From the NCBI GenBank assembly GCA_944391625.1, contig CALXUG010000003.1:62001-126000 (forward strand): a stretch of DNA of 64,000 bases, in the 5' to 3' direction. The first letter of the stretch is position 1. The number at the start of each line of letters is the position of its first letter. Source of the stretch: an uncultured Clostridia bacterium. GTDB lineage: Bacteria; Bacillota; Peptococcia; Peptococcales; Peptococcaceae. The position numbers and the translations under genes are program-made. Below, in pieces: positions 1 to 9,263 of this stretch. Below the pieces are notes generated by a model. It was not told where the DNA came from, searched no databases, and worked only from the letters and a program-made list of their open reading frames with translations.

Positions 1-2299
1 AGCTGAACGGTTTACCCTGTGCAGTCTGCAAATCGCAGTCAGAGCATACAGATGCAACCCATTTGCCGGAATATTTTGTTGGAATATTTTCTGCAACCAT
101 TTCATCATAAGTACGATAGGTACCGTCTGCTTTCCGCATTGCTTTCAGCAACATTTCACTGCCCACACGGATGGCATTCCCAACAACAACGTTGGAACGG
201 CTGCCGCCGGCTGGACCGGAGTTTGGAGTTACAGCCATATCGTTCATGATTAATTTGAAATCTTCTGGTTTGAAACCAGCTTCACGCAGAGTTTCATGCG
301 CCATTGCCAAAGTACCCATATCAGCACCCTGACCATGGTCTTCCCAGGAGTCAAATACAGTTACACCTTCCGGAGTCAGTTCTACATAAGCCTCTGCAGA
401 ATCGGCACCGTCCAGACCACTGCCATATACACCGATGGCAAAACCAACACCGTATTTATAGCCATCTTTCTGTTTGGCAGCAACACGGGCTTTTGCAGCA
501 TCGTACAATGGTTTTGCTTTATCCATTACAGCTTCCAGGCAGTAAACATCTGGTTCACAGCCGGTTGGCGTGGTGGAGTGATTTTCTTCCCGATAGATAT
601 TTTTATAACGCAGTTCCCATGGATCCATGCCCAACTCAGCAGCCATCATATCTACCGCAACTTCTGTTGCCAATGCAGACTGCGGTCCGCCGTAACCACG
701 GAATGCAGAACCCCACTGATGGTTGGTGCAGACAGTAAAGCTCTTATTGCGGATATTTTTAATGTCATAACCGGCACCCATGAACTGAGACAGACGCAGA
801 GTTACCAAGTCACCAAATTCAGAGTATGGGCCATGATCCAGATAGTTTTCGCCTTCCAGAGCCAGGAAGTTACCTTCTTTGTCAGCAGCCAGTTTTACAT
901 CAATAAATACAGGAGAACGTTTCCCTGTATAAATCAATGTCTGATACATGGAGTAGTTCAGAGCAACCGGTTTGCCAGTAGCCATTGCAGCTACACCCAG
1001 CAAAGCTTCCATAGTTGGGCTGAATTTATACCCGAATGTACCGCCGGCATGGTTCTGAATCAGATGGCATTTATCCGGTTCTACACCCAAACCAGCACAG
1101 ATCATGCCATGGTGCAGATGGATACCGATGGATTTGGAATGAATTTTCAATACGCCTTCTTCATCCACATAAGCGAACCCAACATCCGGTTCCAGCGGCA
1201 GATGTGGCTGACGGCTGGAATAGCCTTTCATATTTACCACAACATTGTCTGCATCATCCATGATTGGCGCAGTTTCTTCCCCTTTGATACAGTTGGTTTC
1301 AAAGTATACGTTTGGTGTGCCAGGATGGATTTCGATAGCATCCGGCGCAGCAGCAGACAGCGCGTCCATGTAAGCCGGCAGAACTTCCAGCTCAATTTTT
1401 ACTGCCTTGGCAGCAGCTTTCGCATGTTCCTCGGTATCAGCTGCTACAATTGCATAAGCGTCACCGATCTGGAAGATTTTTTCATCATTCAAAATCGGAC
1501 GTTCATTACCGTCCCCTTTATTGGTTGGGAAGGTAATCAGACCGGAAATCCGGTTGTTCCCTTTTACATCTTTATAAGTCAGAACTTTTTCAACACCCGG
1601 CATTTTTTCAGCTTCGGAAGTATCAATGCTGATGATATTGGCATGTGCTACTTCAGCCTGCGCCAAAGCCAGATGCAGTGTATTTTCCGGCATCTGCTGG
1701 ATCATATCGGCACCAAAATCCCATGTACCGGTAACTTTTGCTACAGCAGAAGGACGGATATATTTACTGCCTACGATACTGTTGTTGTCCACCTGTTTGA
1801 ACAGCAGATCTTCTTTTTTCATTTCACCGCGCATAACTTTTGCTGCATCCATAACAGCATCAACCAGTGGTTTATAACCGGTGCAGCGACACAGGTTGCG
1901 GTGTTTGTTGAACCAGTCGCGCACTTCTTCTCTGGTTGGAGCCGGATTTTCTTCCAGCAAACCTTTAGCGGACATAATAAAGCCAGGGCTGCAGAAACCG
2001 CACTGCGCGCAGCCATGAGCCATCCATGCTACCTGCAGTGGATGCAGATCATCAGCTGTACCCAGACCTTCGATGGTTTCAATCACTGCATCGTCAGCCA
2101 CACGGCTCATTTTTGTAATACAGGAACGTACTACTTTGCCGTCCAGTAAAATACTGCAGGCGCCGCATTGTCCCTGTCGGCAGCCTACCTTACAGCCTGT
2201 CAGCATCAGGCGTTTTCTCAATACGTCAGCCAGCATTTCATCTGCTTCGCAGAATACAGTACGGCTTACACCATTGATGTTTAATCTTTTTTTAATCAT
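1..2299 (-). CDS. mop: Molybdenum aldehyde oxidoreductase (Mop type), 3' end outside window
   Basis: Single-chain xanthine-oxidase-family hydroxylase that oxidises aldehydes at a molybdopterin-cytosine-dinucleotide centre and passes electrons through two [2Fe-2S] clusters. The 766 visible codons read very like Desulfovibrio gigas Mop (907 aa). The plant-ferredoxin-like cluster cysteines are at 40, 45, 48 and 60, the second cluster cysteines at 100, 103, 137 and 139, and the linker SKYPRP-like stretch is followed directly by the Mo domain with no FAD domain, which separates it from xanthine dehydrogenase. The last ~140 residues, including the catalytic glutamate region, lie left of the window. 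The ATG at 2299 has a strong upstream GGGGAGAGG. It diverges from the small gene at 2484 and sits near XdhC and MoeA-like genes, which fits a dedicated maturation set. The physiological substrate is not known. Confidence 0.93.
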   Translation of the reverse strand, partial: MIKKRLNINGVSRTVFCEADEMLADVLRKRLMLTGCKVGCRQGQCGACSILLDGKVVRSCITKMSRVADDAVIETIEGLGTADDLHPLQVAWMAHGCAQCGFCSPGFIMSAKGLLEENPAPTREEVRDWFNKHRNLCRCTGYKPLVDAVMDAAKVMRGEMKKEDLLFKQVDNNSIVGSKYIRPSAVAKVTGTWDFGADMIQQMPENTLHLALAQAEVAHANIISIDTSEAEKMPGVEKVLTYKDVKGNNRISGLITFPTNKGDGNERPILNDEKIFQIGDAYAIVAADTEEHAKAAAKAVKIELEVLPAYMDALSAAAPDAIEIHPGTPNVYFETNCIKGEETAPIMDDADNVVVNMKGYSSRQPHLPLEPDVGFAYVDEEGVLKIHSKSIGIHLHHGMICAGLGVEPDKCHLIQNHAGGTFGYKFSPTMEALLGVAAMATGKPVALNYSMYQTLIYTGKRSPVFIDVKLAADKEGNFLALEGENYLDHGPYSEFGDLVTLRLSQFMGAGYDIKNIRNKSFTVCTNHQWGSAFRGYGGPQSALATEVAVDMMAAELGMDPWELRYKNIYREENHSTTPTGCEPDVYCLEAVMDKAKPLYDAAKARVAAKQKDGYKYGVGFAIGVYGSGLDGADSAEAYVELTPEGVTVFDSWEDHGQGADMGTLAMAHETLREAGFKPEDFKLIMNDMAVTPNSGPAGGSRSNVVVGNAIRVGSEMLLKAMRKADGTYRTYDEMVAENIPTKYSGKWVASVCSDCDLQTAQGKPFS

Positions 2300-2343
2300 T
2301 TGCCTCTCCCCTTTGCAAATATTAAAATAAATAGTAATTTCTA

Positions 2344-2367
2344 TATAAAACGGGAACCGTTTTTATA
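2344..2367. promoter_or_regulatory. Palindrome upstream of mop
   Basis: A near-perfect inverted repeat (TATAAAACGG, three-base centre GAA, CCGTTTTTATA) lies in the intergenic region between mop and the divergent small gene. Its place, just upstream of the mop ribosome-binding site, suggests an operator or promoter-proximal element. The binding protein is unknown. Confidence 0.35.
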
Positions 2368-2483
2368 GCATTAAAAATAGAAAACAATTCGTCTGTTCCG
2401 CCCCTTTCTTTCTGCCATGCAATTCGCTATAATAAAACCAGAGCACATATACAAAAACAAAATCTTGAAAGGGGTACAATTTT

Positions 2484-2870
2484 ATGGAACACATTACAAC
2501 CCGATTACAACAGCTGTTAGAACAGCAAGCCACTGGCCTTACACCTGCAGAAACGGCTTCCCTGCGTGTCCAGTGCATGGAAACCATCAATACATTTTTC
2601 GACCAGCTGCCAGCAGAACAGCAACAGCCTGTCAGTCATCTTTCCGCTCACCAAGTAACGGTGGAATTTACAGATGAAACTTCCGGATTGCTTTATCGCC
2701 GTACACTCCCTATTGATTTAGAAGAAACCGGCAATGGCATCCAACTAACTGCCGAAGATATACACGGCCGCCCACTGCAAATGGTATTTTACACCGCAGC
2801 CAGCGCCCGCCGGATTCATGACCTGATGGGCGAAGGGCCTGATGAAGACCACTGCCATACCCATTCTTAA
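2484..2870 (+). CDS. Small uncharacterised protein with His-rich tail
   Basis: A 128-residue soluble protein that I do not recognise. The N-terminal half is helical and Gln-rich, the middle looks like beta strands, and it ends in HCHTHS, which could bind a metal. It has no signal peptide or membrane segment. The start is supported by AAAGGGG about 10 bases upstream and a TATAAT-like box near 2428. It is divergent from mop and points toward xdhC, so a role in the molybdo-enzyme locus is possible, but this rests on position only. Confidence 0.7.
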   Translation: MEHITTRLQQLLEQQATGLTPAETASLRVQCMETINTFFDQLPAEQQQPVSHLSAHQVTVEFTDETSGLLYRRTLPIDLEETGNGIQLTAEDIHGRPLQMVFYTAASARRIHDLMGEGPDEDHCHTHS

Positions 2871-2896
2871 TTGGTATAAAATCCTATAAATGCAGT

Positions 2897-2963
2897 ATAA
2901 CACAGGAAAAACTTTTTCTCAATAAATTTTAATTATAAAGAAAAGTTTCACAGCCTGTGTTAT
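2897..2963 (+). promoter_or_regulatory. Inverted repeat in xdhC leader
   Basis: The 184-base stretch before xdhC holds a long inverted repeat: ATAACACAGG at 2897-2906 pairs with CCTGTGTTAT at 2954-2963, and an inner AAACTTTT pairs with AAAAGTTT. A second small palindrome, TATGTT-T-AACATA, follows at 2961-2973. It may act as an operator or RNA hairpin controlling xdhC. I could not match it to a known riboswitch. Confidence 0.4.
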
Positions 2964-3054
2964 GTTTAACATAGAAATTACAAAAGGATTCAGCTCTTTA
3001 CGAATGCTCCGCAAAAACTTATAGTAAACACAGATAGAAAAAAGAGGTGCTTTT

Positions 3055-4059
3055 ATGAAAACTTTATTCTCTGCTTTACAGACAGCTATTCAGCAGCAAC
3101 AGGACTGCATGCTGGTCACCGTTATCGCAGGTTCTGGTTCCACCCCCCGCGGCGCAGGGGCAAAGATGGCAGTCTTTGCTGACGGTACCATCACAGGTAC
3201 CATCGGCGGCGGCGCTCTGGAATATAAAGCGCAGCAAATGGCCCAGGACGCTTTGCAGCAGCACAAATCCTACACTTGGGAATTCAAACTGCATCCCAAT
3301 CAAGTGGCTGATTTGGGCATGGTTTGCGGCGGTGATGTAGAAGTATATTTCCAATATCTGAACAGCGCTGCGGCGCAAACCGCCGACCTGCTGGAACAAA
3401 TTTTGCAGGCTTTAAACAAAAATGCAGACAGCTGGCTCATCACTGGCATTGCAGAAGGGCAGCACTGGGCGCAGCAAACGCAAATTGCTGACAAAAAACT
3501 GCTGAGCCAAATGGGCTTTCCTGCGCCGCTGACCAATAAAACAGCAATTGTAACCTATCAGGAACAAAAATATTATGCCGAACCGTTGCAAACCGCCGGA
3601 CGGGTTTACATCTTCGGCGGCGGCCACATCAGCAAAAGCCTGGTGCCGGTGCTGTATCCTCTGGGATTCCGCACCGTTGTGGTGGACGACAAAGCCGAAT
3701 TTGCCGACCCTGCCCGTTTTCCGCTGGCAGAACAGACGATCCAGACACAATTTACCGACTATTCTGACGCCGTTCCCATTGACGAATCCGACTACGTTGT
3801 CATTATGACCCGCGGCCACGCCAACGATTATGATGTACTGGTACAGGCTTTACGGACAAAGGCCTGCTACATTGGCATGATCGGCAGCCGCAGCAAACTG
3901 AAAACCACCAGAGAAAAACTGCTGGCTGATGGATTCAGCGATGAAGATTTTAATCGGGTACACGCCCCGATCGGCCTGGCCATCAAAGCAGTTACACCAG
4001 AAGAAATCGCCATCAGCATTGCCGCGCAGCTGATTATGGAACGGGCGCAGCTTACTTAA
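3055..4059 (+). CDS. xdhC: XdhC/CoxF-family molybdo-enzyme maturation factor
   Basis: Members of this family bind molybdenum cofactor, protect or help sulfurate it, and hand it to xanthine-oxidase-family enzymes. The 334-residue protein has the expected two parts: an N-terminal XdhC/CoxI domain (about 10-100) with GSTPRGAGAKM and the conserved GMVCGG at 88-93, and a C-terminal Rossmann domain opening with the glycine motif GGGHIS near 188-193. The ATG follows AAAAAAGAGGTG. With mop on one side and a molybdopterin-binding protein downstream, its client is most likely the Mop-type oxidoreductase. The family assignment is secure; the pairing is inferred from position. Confidence 0.92.
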   Translation: MKTLFSALQTAIQQQQDCMLVTVIAGSGSTPRGAGAKMAVFADGTITGTIGGGALEYKAQQMAQDALQQHKSYTWEFKLHPNQVADLGMVCGGDVEVYFQYLNSAAAQTADLLEQILQALNKNADSWLITGIAEGQHWAQQTQIADKKLLSQMGFPAPLTNKTAIVTYQEQKYYAEPLQTAGRVYIFGGGHISKSLVPVLYPLGFRTVVVDDKAEFADPARFPLAEQTIQTQFTDYSDAVPIDESDYVVIMTRGHANDYDVLVQALRTKACYIGMIGSRSKLKTTREKLLADGFSDEDFNRVHAPIGLAIKAVTPEEIAISIAAQLIMERAQLT

Positions 4060-4161
4060 CCAACGTATCAGAGGTAACCATGCAGTAAGTTTTCACACTG
4101 AAACTTTCAAACTGAAAATTATTATGCATCATCAAATTTCGTATTGTCGGGAGAGGATTTT

Positions 4162-5184
4162 ATGAAGTTAATTAAAACAACAGAAGCAGTGGGACATGTG
4201 CTCTGCCATGACCTGACGCAAATCATCAAAGGCGTAACCAAAGACGCGGCATTTCGCAAAGGACACATTGTGACAGAAGAAGATATCCCTGTACTGCTCT
4301 CAATGGGAAAGGATCATCTTTATATCTGGGAAAAAACAGAAGGTATGCTACATGAAAATGAAGCAGCCGAACTTTTGTATGGCATCTGCAAAAATGACCA
4401 TATAACACCCAGCGAAGTAAAAGAAGGCAAAATTGAGCTGATCGCCGCCGAGGACGGCCTGCTAAAAATTGATACCCAACGGCTGCAGGCCATCAATTCT
4501 CTGGGTGAAATGATGATTGCCACCCGCCACAGCAATTTTCCTGTGCGCAAGGGGGATAAAGTGGCCGGCACCCGTATTATTCCGCTGATTATCTCCAAAG
4601 AAAAAATGGATCAGGCCATTGCCCTGGCCGGAGATCAGCCATTGATGGACATTCTACCCTATACCCATAAAAAAGCCGGTGTGGTTACTACTGGTAATGA
4701 AGTATTTCATGGACGGATTCAGGATACCTTCGGCCCTGTTATCTTTGACAAACTAAAAGAATATAACGTGGAAATTTTAGGACAAACCATCTGCGATGAC
4801 AATCCAGAACACATCAGCAAAGCCATCAACGACTTTATTGAAGCAGGTGCTGATTTGATCTGTTGCACCGGCGGCATGAGTGTGGATCCGGACGATACCA
4901 CACCAAGCGCCATCAAAGCCTCCGGCGCAGATATTGTATCCTACGGCGCGCCAGTTCTGCCGGGCGCTATGTTCCTGCTGGCATACCACCATAAAAATCA
5001 TGTGCCCATCCTGGGACTGCCCGGCTGTGTCATGTACGCCAAACGGACTATTTTTGATTTGGTACTGCCCCGCATCATGGCTGACGAAACATTGACACAA
5101 GATGATTTGGCAGCTTTGGGGCACGGCGGCCTGTGCCTGTCCTGTCCGGTATGCACCTTCCCCAACTGCGGATTCGGCAAATAA
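4162..5184 (+). CDS. MoeA/MogA-like molybdopterin-binding protein
   Basis: A 340-residue protein with a MoCF-biosynthesis (MogA/MoeA) fold in its C-terminal half: TTGNEV near 176-181 and CTGGMSVDPDD near 235-245 are the pterin-binding loops, followed by a GLPG motif. The N-terminal part replaces the usual MoeA domains. This form occurs next to molybdenum hydroxylases in Firmicutes, where it is thought to take part in cofactor handling. The C-terminus adds a Cys-rich tail (CLSCPVCTFPNC) that could hold a metal. An earlier TTG at 4144 is in frame, but the ATG at 4162 has GGGAGAGG six bases ahead and is preferred. A terminator follows. Confidence 0.85.
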   Translation: MKLIKTTEAVGHVLCHDLTQIIKGVTKDAAFRKGHIVTEEDIPVLLSMGKDHLYIWEKTEGMLHENEAAELLYGICKNDHITPSEVKEGKIELIAAEDGLLKIDTQRLQAINSLGEMMIATRHSNFPVRKGDKVAGTRIIPLIISKEKMDQAIALAGDQPLMDILPYTHKKAGVVTTGNEVFHGRIQDTFGPVIFDKLKEYNVEILGQTICDDNPEHISKAINDFIEAGADLICCTGGMSVDPDDTTPSAIKASGADIVSYGAPVLPGAMFLLAYHHKNHVPILGLPGCVMYAKRTIFDLVLPRIMADETLTQDDLAALGHGGLCLSCPVCTFPNCGFGK

Positions 5185-5228
5185 ATTTTACAAAAAATCG
5201 GCTGAAATCAATCCCATAAACAGCCCAC

Positions 5229-5278
5229 CAAAAAAGACGTTTCCTGAGTGACTCAACCATCAGGAAACGTCTTTTTAT
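5229..5278. terminator. Bidirectional terminator between moeA-like gene and deoC
   Basis: AAAAAGACGTTTCCTGA pairs perfectly with TCAGGAAACGTCTTTTT around a 12-base loop. T-runs on both strands serve the convergent genes on each side. Confidence 0.9.
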
Positions 5279-5295
5279 TATGATACCCGTTTATA

Positions 5296-5937
5296 CTATT
5301 TTTCTGCCAGTAAAGCACTACTGCCCAACCGATGTGCCCCCGCATCCAACATCTGCGCAGCGGTTTCCAAGGTGCGGATACCGCCGGCAGCCTTAATCTG
5401 TACCCGACTTCCGATTTCCTGCGCAAACAACTGTACATCCTCAATGGCAGCACCGGAACTGCCAAAGCCGGTACTGGTTTTGATATAATCTGCGCCTGTA
5501 TCCGTGACAATATGACACAATGTCACCTTTTCTTCCTGCGTTAAATAGCAAGCCTCCACAATCACCTTTAAAATCCGCTGTCCGCAGGCCTGCTTCAACG
5601 CCTTGATCTCATGCTGCACCTTCTGCCATTCCCCATTTTTTACATCGCATAAATTAATCACCATATCAATTTCATCGGCGCCGTTGGCCAGTGCTTCCTT
5701 GGTTTCCACCAGCTTTACCAGCGTTGTCTGGTATCCATTGGGAAATCCTACCACCGTACAAATTGGTATGCGCTCCTGCACATAGGCTTTTACACTGGCA
5801 ACATAACAAGGCGGAATACACACCGATGCCGCACCGCCAGCTATGGCCTCATCACACAATTTCTGTATCGCAGGCCAATCAGCAGTCTGTTTCAATACTG
5901 TATGGTCAACCGAACGGAAAATTTTTTCTTGATTCAT
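5296..5937 (-). CDS. deoC: Deoxyribose-phosphate aldolase
   Basis: Cleaves 2-deoxyribose 5-phosphate into glyceraldehyde 3-phosphate and acetaldehyde, the last step of deoxynucleoside catabolism in the cytoplasm. The 213-residue TIM barrel shows the Schiff-base lysine in DYIKTSTGF (K153), the proton-relay Asp91 in DEIDMVIN and Lys182 in QIKAAGG. The ATG at 5937 follows AAAAGGGAGTGG; the reading frame is open a little further upstream but without a ribosome site. It stands alone here, not with other deo genes. The acetaldehyde it makes could in principle feed the nearby aldehyde oxidoreductase, though that link is speculative. Confidence 0.93.
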   Translation of the reverse strand: MNQEKIFRSVDHTVLKQTADWPAIQKLCDEAIAGGAASVCIPPCYVASVKAYVQERIPICTVVGFPNGYQTTLVKLVETKEALANGADEIDMVINLCDVKNGEWQKVQHEIKALKQACGQRILKVIVEACYLTQEEKVTLCHIVTDTGADYIKTSTGFGSSGAAIEDVQLFAQEIGSRVQIKAAGGIRTLETAAQMLDAGAHRLGSSALLAEK

Positions 5938-6129
5938 TATACCACTCCCTTTTCCTGTTATATTATATGATAATAGACGAAACCCTGTAGTAAAAAGTTG
6001 CAAACAAACGTGCTGTAAGGAACCATTGCATGCCAGGATATTCTAACATAACATACGGGGAGCATAGTAAACCGTTTTTGTAATTTTTTATATAGCTAGA
6101 ATACGACCTGCTCGAAAAAATAATAAAAA

Positions 6130-9100
6130 TTATTCTCGCTCTGCAACCATCATCAATTCTTGTTCCGGTATTTCATAAGAAACAGAGCGAACCGTTGGCA
6201 TTACAGCATTATCTGTCCATAATTCACATTGACTGATGACTGTGTCGATTGCCATATCATAATCTTCCGGTGGATAATCATGTTTTCTCAATAGCCGTTT
6301 TACCATCTTGCGCATTTGGGCTCGCGCTGTTTCTTTCTTCTGCCAGTCAATGGTTCTGTTCTTGCGCAGCATTTCCGTCAGTTCTTTCGTCAGTGCGATT
6401 AATTCGTCATTCTGGTAAAAGTCCTTGATATGCTCCGGTTTGGTCAATGCATCATAGAAAGCCAATTCTTCCTGAGAAAGACCTAGCTTTACACCATTGC
6501 GATACAACTCTGCAATTTCCTGCGCTGTCATCATTAACTCTTTAATGACTTCTTCATTGGTAATCAATCCATTGTAATACTGATTCATTAATTTCGTAAT
6601 TCTTTCTGAAAATTTTTCTGATTGAACTACGTTGGTTCGTTTATACAACTGTACCTGTTCTGCCATTAATTTTTTCAAAATTTCTACTGCAATATTTTTT
6701 TCTTTCATCCGAGAGATTTCTTCTATCACAGCGGGATCAAACAGATTAAAATTTTCTCCGTTTGCTTTGCTGTCAAACAAATTAATGACACCTTCACTCT
6801 GAATGCTGGCTTTCAGCAGTTCATTGATTTGTGCATTAATTTCTCTTAAGGACAATGTTTTACCGCCAGTTCCACCATAGGTTATTTTAACCACTGTAGA
6901 CCGCACAGCCTCCATATAAGCAAATTCATGCCGCTCCTGCTCGGTGGCCATACTGGAACATAGCGAATAGGACTGCTTCAGCAGCATTGCTTCTTTTAGG
7001 AATAAATCCTTTCTGTCCGGCTTTCTCTGGTCAAGCACAAAGTTAGCGCCACCAGTCACCAGTTTTGCCATAGTCAATGGTGTGCCTCCAATAAAACCAC
7101 TAAAGTCAAAGCCATGCAATAAATCCTTACAAACCTGCAGTTTCTCCTGGAATTTTGGATACGCAACCTTAGCAATATTCATATCCCCATATTTACTCTG
7201 GTCACGCTTGGTGTATTCTTTCATAGCAGCTTTTAATGCAGATGCAATCCCTACATAGTCAACAATCAAGCCGCCCTCTTTATCCTGAAATACACGATTG
7301 ACTCTGGCAATGGCCTGCATTAAATTATAACCGTGCATCGGCTTATACACATACATGGTTGCCAAAGATGGTACATCAAAGCCAGTAAGCCACATATCCA
7401 CCACAATAGCAATTTTCATTGGATCATCGTTATCTTTGAACTTTCTGGCTAATTCTTCTTTATGCGCTTTCGTGCCAATAACTGTTTTCCAATCTTCTGG
7501 ATCATTGTTACCACCTGTCATAACTACACCAATTTTTTCCTGCCATTGCGGCCGTAGTTCCAACAGTTCACGATAAATCTTCATGGCAATAGAACGGGAA
7601 TATGCTACAATCATTGCTTTCCCAGTCAAAAGATTAGCGCGGTAGTTTTCATAGTGCTCTACAATATCTTCACACAGTGACGTGATAGTAGAATCCGCAC
7701 CCAGAACGCTTTCCATCTGGCCCAACATTTTTTTACTTTTCTCAATGGTCGCCGTATCAGACTGCTGTTCCAGAATATCGTAAGTGGTGTCAATCAAAGC
7801 AAGGGTATTTTCATCTAGCTTGAGATGAACCACTCGGCTTTCATAATAAACCGGACGAGTAGCGCCATCTTCCACCGCCTGGGTCATATCGTAAATATCA
7901 ATATAATCACCAAATACCTCACGGGTGTTACGGTCTTTTGCAGAAATAGGCGTTCCAGTGAAACCAATAAATGTTGCATTCGGCAATGCTTCATGAATAA
8001 TCAGCGCATTCCCCACAACGGTATACGCTTCTTTTTCGCCATGTTCATTTTCCTTCATAACAATGCGTTCATCAAACCCATACTGACCTCTGTGCGCTTC
8101 ATCCGCCATTACCACAATATTTCGCCGTTCCGACAATGGTTTTTCGCCCCGCTCAAACTTAAACATGGTGGTAAAAATAATGCCATTGGCTGTTCTGCCA
8201 TCCAATAACGATTTCAAATGATCTTTACTTTCCGCCTGTACCGGTGTTTGCCGCAGGAATGGCGCACATCTGGCAAACTGCGCATACAACTGGTCATCCA
8301 AATCAATACGGTCTGTCATTACCACAATGGTAGGACTATCCAAAACATCTTGCAGTAAGTGGGCATAGAACACCATAGACAACGATTTCCCACTGCCTTG
8401 CGTGTGCCAGAACACACCGCCTTTCCCATCGGTTTGCGTCGCAATTTTCGCTTTTTCAATGGCTTTGTGAACCGCAAAATATTGATGATACCCTGCTAGT
8501 ATTTTAATCGGCTTCTGTCCATCACCAGAAAAAAGAATAAAGTTTTTTATAATATCCAGCAGCCGTTCCCTCTGAAACATCCCTTCATAGAAAGTATCAA
8601 ACTGCACATACGCAGCATCCTCATAATTTCCGTCTTTCGTTTTCCACTCCATAAAGCGATCAAAACCAGAAGTGATAGTACCCGCCTTATTGGTGGATAA
8701 ATCACTGATTACACAAATGGCATTATAATAAAATATAGATGGGATATCCTGCATATAATTACGAATCTGTTGAAATGCATTTTCCGCACCCACATCATCC
8801 TTTGACGGACTTTTCAACTCCATCAAAACTAATGGCAAGCCATTCACAAACAAAATAATATCCGGACGGCGATTATTACCATTTTCAAAAAAGGTAAACT
8901 GATTCACCACATAAAAGGTATTGTTGCCGACATTGCTGTAATCAATCAACCGTACAATGGAAGAACGCTCCTCACCCTTCACAAAATATTTCACCGTGAT
9001 ACCATTTTGCAAATAGTCCATAAACGCCATATTCTTCTGCACAAGGCTACCATTATCAAAATTTTTCAACTTAGAAAGCGCTTCCTCTATGGCATCCAAT

Positions 9101-9261
9101 GGCAAACCACGATTGATACGTACCAGACTATCACGCAAAACAGAATCTAACAGAGGACTATCATAGTCGCGGTCTAAACCTGGTGCATATAAATGGGTAT
9201 AACCCATGTTTACAAAAAGTTCTATTACAGCTTGTTCAAATGTGTCCTCAGTAAAAACCAC
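6130..9261 (-). CDS. hsdR: Type I restriction enzyme R subunit
   Basis: The ATP-driven translocase and nuclease subunit of a type I restriction-modification complex (R2M2S). The 1043 residues show the PD-(D/E)xK nuclease motif (D134 and E148-L-K150), Walker A HTQGSGKS near 286-293, the DEAH box at 387-390 inside MADEAHRGQYGFD, the helicase motifs FTGTP and VVDMWLTGFDVPSLA, and the arginine-finger region QAIARVNRVF. A helical C-terminal region follows. Length is normal and no frameshift is seen. It is the last gene of the minus-strand hsd cluster, separated by two bases from the FRG gene, which implies co-transcription. Confidence 0.96.
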   Translation of the reverse strand: MVFTEDTFEQAVIELFVNMGYTHLYAPGLDRDYDSPLLDSVLRDSLVRINRGLPLDAIEEALSKLKNFDNGSLVQKNMAFMDYLQNGITVKYFVKGEERSSIVRLIDYSNVGNNTFYVVNQFTFFENGNNRRPDIILFVNGLPLVLMELKSPSKDDVGAENAFQQIRNYMQDIPSIFYYNAICVISDLSTNKAGTITSGFDRFMEWKTKDGNYEDAAYVQFDTFYEGMFQRERLLDIIKNFILFSGDGQKPIKILAGYHQYFAVHKAIEKAKIATQTDGKGGVFWHTQGSGKSLSMVFYAHLLQDVLDSPTIVVMTDRIDLDDQLYAQFARCAPFLRQTPVQAESKDHLKSLLDGRTANGIIFTTMFKFERGEKPLSERRNIVVMADEAHRGQYGFDERIVMKENEHGEKEAYTVVGNALIIHEALPNATFIGFTGTPISAKDRNTREVFGDYIDIYDMTQAVEDGATRPVYYESRVVHLKLDENTLALIDTTYDILEQQSDTATIEKSKKMLGQMESVLGADSTITSLCEDIVEHYENYRANLLTGKAMIVAYSRSIAMKIYRELLELRPQWQEKIGVVMTGGNNDPEDWKTVIGTKAHKEELARKFKDNDDPMKIAIVVDMWLTGFDVPSLATMYVYKPMHGYNLMQAIARVNRVFQDKEGGLIVDYVGIASALKAAMKEYTKRDQSKYGDMNIAKVAYPKFQEKLQVCKDLLHGFDFSGFIGGTPLTMAKLVTGGANFVLDQRKPDRKDLFLKEAMLLKQSYSLCSSMATEQERHEFAYMEAVRSTVVKITYGGTGGKTLSLREINAQINELLKASIQSEGVINLFDSKANGENFNLFDPAVIEEISRMKEKNIAVEILKKLMAEQVQLYKRTNVVQSEKFSERITKLMNQYYNGLITNEEVIKELMMTAQEIAELYRNGVKLGLSQEELAFYDALTKPEHIKDFYQNDELIALTKELTEMLRKNRTIDWQKKETARAQMRKMVKRLLRKHDYPPEDYDMAIDTVISQCELWTDNAVMPTVRSVSYEIPEQELMMVAERE

Positions 9262-9263
9262 TA

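Noticed and set aside
296-2149. 617-codon open frame on the plus strand
   Set aside because: It is the antisense of the mop gene, has no ribosome site and translates to a low-complexity, Phe/Cys/His-rich sequence. The minus-strand Mop protein has full family motifs.
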